A DNA stretch of 64,000 bases, from assembly GCA_030037635.1 (NCBI GenBank), contig JASHQH010000198.1:1-64000 (forward strand). Reading direction: 5' to 3'. Below, one piece after another: positions 27,795-35,060 of this stretch (its first letter is position 1; every line of letters starts with the position of its first letter). The DNA is from Acidobacteriaceae bacterium. GTDB lineage: Bacteria > Acidobacteriota > Terriglobia > Terriglobales > Acidobacteriaceae. Under the pieces are notes generated by a model. It worked only from the letters and a program-made list of their open reading frames with translations, was not told where the DNA came from and searched no databases. The position numbers and the translations under genes are program-made.

Positions 27795-28178
27795 ATGAGC
27801 GAAATTCGCGCCCTGATCGTTGACGATTCCTCGGTAATGCGCAAGATCGTCGAGCGTGCGCTGCGCCAGGCCGGCTTGGATCTCGAGGTGGTGCACGAGG
27901 CCGGCAACGGCAGTGAAGGACTGGAATTGTTGAGAGCCCAGCCGATCGATCTGATTCTTTCCGACATCAACATGCCGGTGATGGATGGGTTGGAGTTCCT
28001 GCGCCAGATTCGCGCGCAGAATCTGGCGTCGGGGGTTCCCGTGGTGATGATCACCACCGAATCGAGCGAGGAACACGTCAAGCAGGCCATCCAGGCGGGC
28101 GCGCGCGGGTACATTCGCAAGCCCTTCACCGCCGAGCAAATCAAGGAGCGGGTGCTGCCTCTGGTGCGGGCGGCTTGA
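27795..28178 (+). CDS. cheY: CheY-type single-domain response regulator
   Basis: Receiver-only protein, 127 residues, from ATG at 27795 behind AAGGGAG. All key positions are present: the acidic pair D10-D11 (LIVDDSSVMRKIVERAL), the phosphorylation site D57 in LILSDINMPVMDG, the conserved Thr in VVMITTESS and the Lys in YIRKPF. The SSVMRK segment is typical of chemotaxis CheY. It sits between the C-ring genes and cheX, so it most likely carries the signal to FliM. No cheA or receptor gene is in the window. Confidence 0.93.
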   Translation: MSEIRALIVDDSSVMRKIVERALRQAGLDLEVVHEAGNGSEGLELLRAQPIDLILSDINMPVMDGLEFLRQIRAQNLASGVPVVMITTESSEEHVKQAIQAGARGYIRKPFTAEQIKERVLPLVRAA

Positions 28179-28214
28179 ACACGCGAGTTGCTATGCCGCG
28201 CGCAGCAGGGCCTC

Positions 28215-28274
28215 GGCCGGCAGATGGGCGTCGGCGCGGGGCAGGGCATTGGCCGGCAGAAGGGCGTTGGCGCG
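28215..28274. repeat. 24-bp direct repeat upstream of cheX
   Basis: GGCCGGCAGATGGGCGTCGG at 28215 recurs at 28251 as GGCCGGCAGAAGGGCGTTGG; the full 24-bp units differ at two positions and lie 36 bp apart. They are in the noncoding 207 bp between cheY and cheX. A local duplication is the simplest explanation. Confidence 0.5.
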
Positions 28275-28385
28275 CGGTGGAGTTTCGTTGGGCTTTTGCG
28301 CAGAGGGGCACCCATGTGGTTGAACGGAGTGCGTGCGGCCGCCGTGGCCGGCAGGCGCGGCGGCGCAGAAGAAGGGGAGCGATCC

Positions 28386-28871
28386 ATGGCGGTATCGTTG
28401 CGTGAATCCGTGCAACGGGTCTCGGACCCGCGGAACCTGGATGCAAGCGTGGAAGAAGTCTTCCGGCTGATGCTGGGCATCGAGTGCGCAGGCCATACCG
28501 GGCCCGAGGTCAGAGATGAAGAGTCGGTGACCGCAGTGGTGGGCTTTGGCGGCCTGCTCAGCGGAGCCTGTGTTCTGCGCTCGGGAGCCGGGACGGCCAT
28601 GAAGATGGTGGCCCACATGACGGGCATGGAATTCAGCCAGGTCGACGATACCGTGAAAGACGGCCTGGGCGAGATCTGCAACATGCTGGCCGGGGCCTGG
28701 AAGGGCAAGGTACCGGAGCTTGCTGCCAACTGCGGCCTGTCGATCCCGGCGGTCATTACCGGCCGCGATTACAACCTACACGTGCAGGCTCCGGAGTTTC
28801 AGGTGCACCACGTCTACCGCTTCGGCGAAGAAACGTTCGGAGTCACCATCGTCTGCGACGGTTTGCAGTAG
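28386..28871 (+). CDS. cheX: CheX-like chemotaxis phosphatase
   Basis: 161 residues from ATG at 28386, with AAGGGGAG upstream. The E-x2-N helix that dephosphorylates CheY-P in CheC/CheX proteins is visible in VKDGLGEICNMLAGAWKG; only this one catalytic helix is seen, as in CheX. The remainder is a mixed alpha/beta domain including VVGFGGLLSGACVLRS. It follows cheY, its expected substrate. CheX is the best name, but a CheC-like or motor-associated role is possible. Confidence 0.82.
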   Translation: MAVSLRESVQRVSDPRNLDASVEEVFRLMLGIECAGHTGPEVRDEESVTAVVGFGGLLSGACVLRSGAGTAMKMVAHMTGMEFSQVDDTVKDGLGEICNMLAGAWKGKVPELAANCGLSIPAVITGRDYNLHVQAPEFQVHHVYRFGEETFGVTIVCDGLQ

Positions 28872-29086
28872 CTTCGCGGTGGCCGGAACACGCCTGCCCC
28901 GGCGCGAACAGGATCCAGGCGCTGCCGATCATCGGCATGGGAACCAGGTAGAGGAACCCGAACGCCGCCTCGCCGGTCACCCGCCGGTCGCGCGCCCCGC
29001 TAGCTCGCGAACGCGCGCCTCTGCGCACCCTGATCCGCCAAATCGCCAGGACAGCCTAAACTGGAATGCGCAGCCAAGGAGTGCGT

Positions 29087-29530
29087 ATGCCTTTTGAGGT
29101 CCGCAGCCTCTGTCCCTATTTCGAGGTCTACGACATGCCGGCCTCGCTGCGCTTCTACATCGATCAGCTCGGCTTCACGCTGGTGGACCACTCCCCGCAC
29201 CGCGGCGGCGACGATCCCTACCGCTTCCACTGGTGCTGGCTGCGCCTCGGCGGCGCCGATCTGATGCTGAACGACGTCTACGAATGCGACGACGAACGGC
29301 CCACGCGCGAGGAGCACCTGCTTGAGCGCGGGCATCGCGATACCTGCCTCTTCTTCGGCTGCTCCGACGTCGATCAAGCTTATGCGGAGCTGACCGCACG
29401 CGGCGTGGTCATCGACCGCCCTCCCAAGGTGGCGCCCTACGGCATGAAGCAGATGTATTTCCGGGACCCCGATGGCTTCGGCCTCTGCTTCCAGTGGAGA
29501 GCCGGTGAACGCAGCTCCAACATTCGTTGA
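29087..29530 (+). CDS. VOC-family (glyoxalase/bleomycin-resistance) protein
   Basis: Small metal-dependent or binding protein of the vicinal oxygen chelate superfamily, 147 residues from ATG at 29087 with AAGGAG 6 nt upstream. The N-terminal half has the beta-alpha-beta start (LCPYFEVYDMPASLRFYIDQ, then LGFTLV). The C-terminal half ends in the signature MKQMYFRDPDGFGLCFQW, whose Glu-equivalent metal position is not obvious. The substrate cannot be told. It interrupts the flagellar block between cheX and flgF with no evident link to motility, so it may be a later insertion. Confidence 0.85.
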   Translation: MPFEVRSLCPYFEVYDMPASLRFYIDQLGFTLVDHSPHRGGDDPYRFHWCWLRLGGADLMLNDVYECDDERPTREEHLLERGHRDTCLFFGCSDVDQAYAELTARGVVIDRPPKVAPYGMKQMYFRDPDGFGLCFQWRAGERSSNIR

Positions 29531-29652
29531 TGCGCCCGAGGTTCTTTACATTGTCTGAGGTGGGCGCGCTTTGGGCCTCGATTTCTTACGCTAATTCCTT
29601 CTAATCTTCCCCGCCTCCCTTCGGCACCCTTTCTGCAGCAACCTTCTCCGCG

Positions 29653-30390
29653 ATGGACAGCGGCTATTACGCGGCGATGACCGGACTGGTGGCGCGCACC
29701 CAGGCTCTGGACACGGCGGCGGCCAACCTGGCCAATGCGCAGACGCCGGGGTATCGCGCCGAGCGCGAGTTTTTCCGATCAGTACTGCTGGGGCCCGATG
29801 CGCTCGACTCCCAGCTGGGCCAGACGGTGAACAACTACGGCCTGCTGGGCGGCGACCGGCTGAGCATGGCGCAGGGCGCACTGGAACAGACCGGCGATCC
29901 GCTGGATATGGCCATTGAAGGCCAGGGCTTCTTCATGGTGCAGACGCCCAACGGCGTGCGCTATACGCGGGACGGCAGCTTTCACCGCGCCCAGGATGGG
30001 CGGCTGGTGACCGAGGCCGGCGAGCCGGTGCTGACCGCGGCCGGCCAGCCCATTCTGCTCCCGCCCGGCGACGTCGCGGTGGGCAGCGATGGATCGATCT
30101 CGGTGGCGGGCGGTGTGGTGGCCACGGTGGGAGTGGTGACATTCCCCGCGGGCACCGAGCTTACGCCGGAAGGCGCCAATCGCTACCTTGCGCCCCAGGG
30201 CGTGACCGCCGTGCCCGCCAAAGACGCTTCGGTGCACCAGGGAGCCGTGGAGGCAGCCAATCAGGACGTGGTGCAGGGTTCGCTCGATCTGGTGATGATG
30301 CAGCGCCAGGCGGAGATGATGCAGCGCGCGCTCACCGTCTTCCACACCGAGTTCAACAAGTTTGCCACCGAGGATCTGCCCAAAGTGTGA
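29653..30390 (+). CDS. flgF: flagellar basal-body rod protein FlgF
   Basis: Proximal rod protein, 245 residues. The N-terminal rod signature is present (ALDTAAANLANAQTPGYRAE), followed by DPLDMAIEGQGFFMVQTPNG, and the C-terminal coiled segment is DLVMMQRQAEMMQRALTVF. Its shortness and divergence from the FlgG behind it support FlgF. There is no obvious Shine-Dalgarno before ATG 29653, which is odd. It is the first gene of the flgF-G-A-H-I run. Confidence 0.92.
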   Translation: MDSGYYAAMTGLVARTQALDTAAANLANAQTPGYRAEREFFRSVLLGPDALDSQLGQTVNNYGLLGGDRLSMAQGALEQTGDPLDMAIEGQGFFMVQTPNGVRYTRDGSFHRAQDGRLVTEAGEPVLTAAGQPILLPPGDVAVGSDGSISVAGGVVATVGVVTFPAGTELTPEGANRYLAPQGVTAVPAKDASVHQGAVEAANQDVVQGSLDLVMMQRQAEMMQRALTVFHTEFNKFATEDLPKV

Positions 30391-30461
30391 GGGACGCAGA
30401 GAGTGAGGACTAGGGGCTGGGGATAAGGGACTGTCCTGCTCCCAGTACCGGAGGAGTCACG

Positions 30462-31250
30462 ATGATTCGAGCCTTATACACCGCCGCCAGCGGCATGAGC
30501 GCGCAGCAATTGAATCTCGACACCATTGCCAACAACCTGGCCAACTCGTCAACCACGGGGTTCCGGCAGTTGCGCTTGCAGTTCCAGGACATGGTGTACC
30601 AGAACCTGGTGACCCCCGGCGCGGCGCAGAGCCAGAACACGATCTCGGCAGGGCTGCAGATCGGGTTGGGGACTAAGCCGGCGGCGACCGAGGTCATCAA
30701 TACCCAGGGCGAGCTGAACGAGACCGACAATCCTCTCGATCTCGCCATCCAGGGAGCGGGCTTCTTTCAGATCCAGTTGCCCGACGGTAGCATTGCCTAC
30801 ACGCGCGCCGGCCAGTTTCAACTGAACAACCAGGGCACGATGGTGGATGCCAACGGCAATCCGTTGATTCCCACCATCACCATTCCCACCAATGCTACGG
30901 CCGTGACGATCACGCAATACGGGGTCGTGAACGCCACCCTGGCAGGCCAGCAGAACCCGTCGCAGCTGGGGCAGATTCAACTGGCCACTTTCCCCAATCC
31001 GGGCGGCCTCGAGAGCATGGGCAACAACCTGCTGCAGGCCACCTTGAACTCCGGCGATCCGGTTTTGGGAAATCCAGGCGGCTCAGAAGGGCTGGGCACG
31101 TTGCAGCAGGGCTATCTCGAAAACTCCAATGTGGATGTAGTGACGGAATTCGTGCAGATGGTGCTGGCCCAGCGGGCCTACGAATCGAACTCCAAGGTCA
31201 TCAAGGCCGCCGACGATATGTATTCGCAAGTCAACAACATGACGCATTGA
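30462..31250 (+). CDS. flgG: flagellar distal rod protein FlgG
   Basis: Distal rod subunit, 262 residues, the usual length. MIRALYTAASGMSAQQLNLD is the classical start of FlgG and TIANNLANSSTTGFR the rod signature. NPLDLAIQGAGFFQIQLPDG is the middle motif. The C-terminal helix includes VDVVTEFVQMVLAQRAYESN. A CCGGAGGAG site precedes the ATG. The gap from flgF contains a degenerate GGGGCTGGGGATAAGGGAC tract related to the family B repeats. Confidence 0.97.
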   Translation: MIRALYTAASGMSAQQLNLDTIANNLANSSTTGFRQLRLQFQDMVYQNLVTPGAAQSQNTISAGLQIGLGTKPAATEVINTQGELNETDNPLDLAIQGAGFFQIQLPDGSIAYTRAGQFQLNNQGTMVDANGNPLIPTITIPTNATAVTITQYGVVNATLAGQQNPSQLGQIQLATFPNPGGLESMGNNLLQATLNSGDPVLGNPGGSEGLGTLQQGYLENSNVDVVTEFVQMVLAQRAYESNSKVIKAADDMYSQVNNMTH

Positions 31251-31297
31251 TGTCGAGGAGTTGGTTGAAGAGTTGGTGCGGGGAAAAGGCGGCAACG

Positions 31298-31849
31298 ATG
31301 CCTTTCGGGATGGGCTCAACTCGCATCGCCGTAATGCTGCTGGCGGCATCGACGCCGGCCCTTGCGGCGCAGTCTTCGCGCACTCCCGCGCCCGTGCCCG
31401 ATGCCGCGCCCCATGCCGGCGCGCCGCCGGCTGTCTCGGCCGAGCCCAGGGGTGAGGTGGTCAGGGAAATCGACGATCCGTGCACGGGAGATCGCTGGCT
31501 CCTTCTCCGCGGCGCGGCCGATCGCGCAGGCCCGGGACGGCTGGTCCTGGCTGCGGGGCCGGGGCTGGGACGCAGTGCAACGGCCGAAAAGCCGCAAGCA
31601 GCAAGTCCGAGCTGGGATGCGCCCTCTTCGCGGCCGGTGATTCATGCCGGCGACGCACTGGTTGTGGAGGAGCACACCGCCGTAGTGGATGTGCGTTTGG
31701 AAGCCACCGCGCTGGGCCGCGCCGTGGTGGGAGCCCAGTTCCAGGCGCGTTTGAAGATTGGCGGCAAAGTGGTGCGCGTGGTGGCGGTCGGCGCCAGACG
31801 CGCGGTGTTTGCCCCGCAAATCGAAACCGGAAGCGAGGCCTGGCGATGA
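31298..31849 (+). CDS. flgA: flagellar P-ring assembly chaperone FlgA
   Basis: Periplasmic chaperone for the P-ring, 183 residues. I chose ATG at 31298 because GGGGAAAAGG lies upstream and it gives a clean signal peptide, MPFGMGSTRIAVMLLAASTP ending in ALA. An ATG at 31250 overlapping the flgG stop would add 16 residues but has no binding site. The C-terminal SAF-type domain is evident: RPVIHAGDALVVEEHTAVVD and LKIGGKVVRVVAVGARRAVF. The N-terminal domain is short and variable. Position between flgG and flgH supports the call. Confidence 0.82.
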   Translation: MPFGMGSTRIAVMLLAASTPALAAQSSRTPAPVPDAAPHAGAPPAVSAEPRGEVVREIDDPCTGDRWLLLRGAADRAGPGRLVLAAGPGLGRSATAEKPQAASPSWDAPSSRPVIHAGDALVVEEHTAVVDVRLEATALGRAVVGAQFQARLKIGGKVVRVVAVGARRAVFAPQIETGSEAWR

Positions 31850-32571
31850 GGATGAGTTTGCCTTGCCGCGCCCTTCTGCTGCTGTGCGCTGCCCTGGCGC
31901 CGGCAGCAGCGCTGGCCCGGAAACATGCTGCGGATGCGGCCGCCGGCAAAGCCACGCCGCCTGAAGAGGCTCTGCGGTCGTACATCGCCAAGGTGCAGGC
32001 CCAGCAGGCGGCCGAGGTGCGGACGCCGGGTTCGATCTGGAGCGCGCAGGGGCAGCTGGTGCGGCTAGGCACCGACGTCAAGGCCTTTCGCGTCCACGAC
32101 GTGGTGATGATCGTGGTGGGCGAAAGCCTGACCGCGTCGACCGATGGGCAGGTGAAAAACACGCGCGCTTCGAATGCCAATTCGGGGATCACCTCACTGT
32201 TTGGCGCGCTCAAGGCCTCCAACAGCATGCAGAACCTGCTCGGCGCCAGCGCCGCCTCGGGCCTCTCGGCGCAGGGCCAGAGCACCACCGACTCGAGTCT
32301 GGCCACTACGTTCGGCGCCGAGGTGATGGACGTGCTGCCCAACGGGATGCTGGTAGTGCAGGCCACGCGGCAGCTCACCTTCTCCCAGCAAACGCAACTG
32401 ATCACGCTGCGCGGTCTGGTGCGGCCGGAGGACGTGAGCAGTCAGAACCAGGTGCTGTCGACGGCCATGACCGATCTGGAGCTGGAGGTGACGGGAAAGG
32501 GAATCGTCAACGATTCCACCTACCGGCAGAATCCGCTGGTGCGGTGGCTGGAAAAGCTGGTGGTGTTCTGA
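31846..32571 (+). CDS. flgH: flagellar L-ring protein FlgH
   Basis: Outer-membrane ring subunit, 241 residues, overlapping flgA by 4 bp. The mature part holds the FlgH core: GSIWSAQGQLVRLGTDVKAF, VGESLTASTDG, then TTFGAEVMDVLPNGMLVVQA and ITLRGLVRPEDVSSQNQVLS. FlgH is normally a lipoprotein. Here the hydrophobic start MRMSLPCRALLLLCAALAPA has a cysteine preceded by Leu rather than Gly or Ala, which is a poor lipobox, so an ordinary signal peptide ending in ALA is more likely. Its presence implies a diderm envelope. Confidence 0.93.
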   Translation: MRMSLPCRALLLLCAALAPAAALARKHAADAAAGKATPPEEALRSYIAKVQAQQAAEVRTPGSIWSAQGQLVRLGTDVKAFRVHDVVMIVVGESLTASTDGQVKNTRASNANSGITSLFGALKASNSMQNLLGASAASGLSAQGQSTTDSSLATTFGAEVMDVLPNGMLVVQATRQLTFSQQTQLITLRGLVRPEDVSSQNQVLSTAMTDLELEVTGKGIVNDSTYRQNPLVRWLEKLVVF

Positions 32572-33779
32572 TGGGCGTCGCCGTGCAAGCCGCGGGCAAC
32601 CGGGTGCCGCAGGCGGCCGCGCCTCCGGAGCCTTGGAAGCACCGGCCGGACCGGACCTTCTGGTTTTACCTGGCGGTAGCCGTGCTCTGGCTGCTCGTCA
32701 TCGGCGAGTTTCGCCCTCAGGAGCCCGGGCGCCGGTCGCGCGTCAAGGATGTCGCGACCATCGAAGGCATTCGCGATAACCAGCTGGTCGGCTATGGGTT
32801 GGTGGTCGGACTGAAAGGTACGGGCGACAGCTCGCAGACCGTCTTTCCCGCGCAGACGCTGGTTTCGGCCCTGGAGCGGATGGGCATCACCGTGCCGCAA
32901 TCCGGATCGCAGAGCGCCAGCAACATGCAGGTGAAGAATATGGCGGCGGTTTTTGTTGTGGCGACGCTACCGCCTTTCAGCCCTCCCGGCTACAAGATGG
33001 ATGTGACGGTGTCGTCGGCCGGCGATGCGCGCTCCATTGAAGGCGGCATCCTGCTGATGACGCCCCTCTACGGCCCGGACGGCCAGATTTATGCTCAGGC
33101 GCAGGGTGCGTTGGTGCTGGGCGGATACACGGCCACTGCGGGAGGCAATGCCAAGCAAGTCAATCATCCCACCACGGCGCGCATCCCCGGCGGTGCGCTG
33201 GTGGAGCGCTCTGCAGCGCTTGACCTGAAGCTGATGCGTACCGTGAGCGTGGTGCTGAACGACGCCGATTTTCACACCGCGCAAGGAATGGCGGCCGCGA
33301 TCGACCAGGCGCTGGGCACCGCGCGGGCGCATGCCGTCGACAGCCGGCGCGTGGAGGTTACCGCCCAGCCCGGCCAGGACATGGCGGCATTGCTCGACAA
33401 AATTGAGGGCGTGGAGATCGAGGTCTATCCGCGGGCGCGCGTGGTGGTGAACGAGCGCACCGGGACGGTGGTCATCGGGGGCACGGTGCGGCTGGAACCG
33501 GTATCCATCCTCCACGGCGGACTGAGCGTGAATGTGATCTCGAAGGTGGAGGTCTCGCAGCCCGGCCCGCTCTCCTCGGGAACCACGCAGGTGGTCCAGC
33601 AGACCGAGGTCGAGGCGCAGGACAAGCCGGTGAACCGCATCGAGTTGAAGGAGGGCGCCACGGTGGAGGACCTGGTGCAGGAATTGCAGCGCACGGGCGC
33701 GGGAGCGCGGGACGTGATCTCCATTCTGCAGGCTATGAAAGCGGCCGGGGCGCTCGATGCCGACCTGGAAGTGCTGTAA
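32571..33779 (+). CDS. flgI: flagellar P-ring protein FlgI
   Basis: Periplasmic ring subunit, 402 residues, starting 1 bp inside the flgH stop (TGATG). Core motifs are intact: RVKDVATIEGIRDNQLVGYG, VGLKGTGDSSQT, NMQVKNMAAVFVVATLPPF, and VVVNERTGTVVIGGTVRLEP near the C-terminus. The N-terminus is odd: a polar stretch of about 38 residues precedes the hydrophobic core FWFYLAVAVLWLLVIG, longer than a normal n-region. No alternative start lies nearer the core. Confidence 0.95.
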   Translation: MGVAVQAAGNRVPQAAAPPEPWKHRPDRTFWFYLAVAVLWLLVIGEFRPQEPGRRSRVKDVATIEGIRDNQLVGYGLVVGLKGTGDSSQTVFPAQTLVSALERMGITVPQSGSQSASNMQVKNMAAVFVVATLPPFSPPGYKMDVTVSSAGDARSIEGGILLMTPLYGPDGQIYAQAQGALVLGGYTATAGGNAKQVNHPTTARIPGGALVERSAALDLKLMRTVSVVLNDADFHTAQGMAAAIDQALGTARAHAVDSRRVEVTAQPGQDMAALLDKIEGVEIEVYPRARVVVNERTGTVVIGGTVRLEPVSILHGGLSVNVISKVEVSQPGPLSSGTTQVVQQTEVEAQDKPVNRIELKEGATVEDLVQELQRTGAGARDVISILQAMKAAGALDADLEVL

Positions 33780-33780
33780 A

Positions 33781-33926
33781 GCAGGCAACAGGGAACAGGC
33801 AACGGGGAACAGAAAGCCAGGGAGCAAGGGGCCGAGAAACCGGGGGCGCGCTACGGAACAATCGGCGTTGAAGGCTGCTTTGAAAGGGCACGGCTTTCGC
33901 CGCCGAGGGATGCCTTTTCGAGGGCC
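33781..33926. repeat. family B tract followed by a partial family A copy
   Basis: The gap after flgI begins with GCAGGCAACAGGGAACAGGC and further GGGA units (family B). Then a shortened family A element (about 33876-33926) reads TTTGAAAGGGCACGGCTTTC, CGCCGAGGGATGCC. The two families often sit next to each other in this window. No gene is seen. Confidence 0.6.
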
Positions 33927-33977
33927 GTATTGAGGAGAATCGGAAAGGTTCAAGACCAGGGAGTGAGGGAACACGGC

Positions 33978-34337
33978 ATGCAGGTTGGGGCCATCGGAGC
34001 AGAGGCAAACGCGAGCCAGGCGGCTGCGCCGGCGACGCGGCTGGTGCGGGCGGCGCACGAATTTGAAGGGCAGATGATGAAAGAGCTGCTGAAGCCGATG
34101 ACCGATGGCGATGCGCTCACCGGGACTGAGGACGGCGACTCAGACCGAGGTGCGGGCTCGGGCGGAGCGCTCGCCGAGTTTGCCTCCGAGGCGCTGGGCC
34201 AGGCCTTGAGCCAGCGCGGAGGTTTCGGCATCGCTGACCGCATTGTCCAGGAACTCTCCCATTCCGGTAACCGGCACGCAAGCGGGAACGTAACCGGAAA
34301 TCCGCACCGGAATAACGGGATGAAAGCCTCTGAATGA
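33978..34337 (+). CDS. flgJ: FlgJ-type rod-binding protein (N-terminal domain only)
   Basis: Rod-capping scaffold protein, 119 residues from ATG at 33978. The rod-binding core is recognisable: LVRAAHEFEGQMMKELLKPM and later FASEALGQALSQRGGFGIAD with RIVQEL. The muramidase domain that makes FlgJ bifunctional in enterics is absent, as in many other phyla, so peptidoglycan opening must be done by another enzyme. The end is a polar tail. It lies between flgI and flgM. Confidence 0.85.
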   Translation: MQVGAIGAEANASQAAAPATRLVRAAHEFEGQMMKELLKPMTDGDALTGTEDGDSDRGAGSGGALAEFASEALGQALSQRGGFGIADRIVQELSHSGNRHASGNVTGNPHRNNGMKASE

Positions 34338-34338
34338 C

Positions 34339-34365
34339 TAAAGTGATGAGAGAGTCCGCCGATAA
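34339..34365 (+). promoter_or_regulatory. sigma-28 promoter of flgM-flgN-flgK-flgL
   Basis: TAAAGTGA (34339-34346), an 11-bp spacer and GCCGATAA (34358-34365). The consensus is TAAAGTTT-N11-GCCGATAA, so the -10 box is perfect and the -35 box is six of eight with TAAAG intact. It lies 22 bp before the flgM start, behind which the class-III-type genes flgN, flgK and flgL follow. Confidence 0.88.
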
Positions 34366-34387
34366 AACACTTTAAGGAGCAATGCGT

Positions 34388-34684
34388 ATGGATGTTCGCA
34401 ATAGCCTGGACGGGTTGAGTTCGCTGCTGGGGATCAATCAGCCGGCTCCCTCTACACCGCAAGGCAAGAGCAGCGCGACGGTGCAGACATCGAGCGCGCT
34501 GGACGGCGACAGCGCGACGCTGAGCAGTGCAGCCAACGAGATCTCACAATCGGCATCGAGCGAAGGGGTGCGCGCGGACAAGGTCGCGGCGGTGCAGGCG
34601 GCGCTGGCTGCCGGAACCTACAGTGTGCCGGCGTCGGCGGTGGCCTCTAAGGTCATCGATTCCATGCTGGGTGGCGCGCAGTAG
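34388..34684 (+). CDS. flgM: anti-sigma-28 factor FlgM
   Basis: Negative regulator that holds FliA until the hook is finished and is then exported. 98 residues from ATG at 34388, chosen because AAGGAG then sits 8 nt upstream; an ATG at 34382 is too close to it. The N-terminus is Ser/Thr/Ala-rich and disordered, as expected. The C-terminal sigma-binding helices read GVRADKVAAVQAALAAGTYS and VPASAVASKVIDSML, the family hallmark. The sigma-28 promoter in front implies autoregulation of the FliA-FlgM pair. Confidence 0.93.
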   Translation: MDVRNSLDGLSSLLGINQPAPSTPQGKSSATVQTSSALDGDSATLSSAANEISQSASSEGVRADKVAAVQAALAAGTYSVPASAVASKVIDSMLGGAQ

Positions 34685-34703
34685 CCGGCAGAGAAGGGCA
34701 GCC

Positions 34704-35060
34704 ATGGAGGCACAGGAACAGCGCCTCATCCATCCCGAGCTGAAGGCGCTGGTCGCCGATGCGTCGCGGGCTCTGGCGCGGCTGGATCGGGCGCGGCTGC
34801 AGGAGCTGGCGCTCTCCTGCCAGGCACTCAATCGGGATTTGCATCTCTTGACGCCCGACGATCGCAAGCAGCTGGCGTCTGAGGCTGAGGAAGCTCAAGC
34901 CGACATGGCCGTTTTTGCCCGGGTTCTAGACGCCACGCGGGCCAACTTGCGAGTGATGAACCGGCTGCGCGTGATGCGGGCCGGCCAGCTCGAATACAGC
35001 GAGCGCCAGGCGCGCGGCGGCGCGACCCCGGGGAGTGAGGGCGGTCATGGGGACCATTAA
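34704..35060 (+). CDS. flgN: FlgN-like export chaperone
   Basis: Small all-helical, highly charged protein of 118 residues, from ATG at 34704 with AAGGGC upstream. FlgN proteins escort FlgK and FlgL to the export gate, and this ORF lies exactly between flgM and flgK, overlapping flgK by 14 bp. A helix-rich central part (LALSCQALNRDLHLLTPDDR) and NLRVMNRLRVM near the C-terminus fit the family. Sequence conservation of FlgN is weak, so the call leans on position. Confidence 0.7.
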   Translation: MEAQEQRLIHPELKALVADASRALARLDRARLQELALSCQALNRDLHLLTPDDRKQLASEAEEAQADMAVFARVLDATRANLRVMNRLRVMRAGQLEYSERQARGGATPGSEGGHGDH

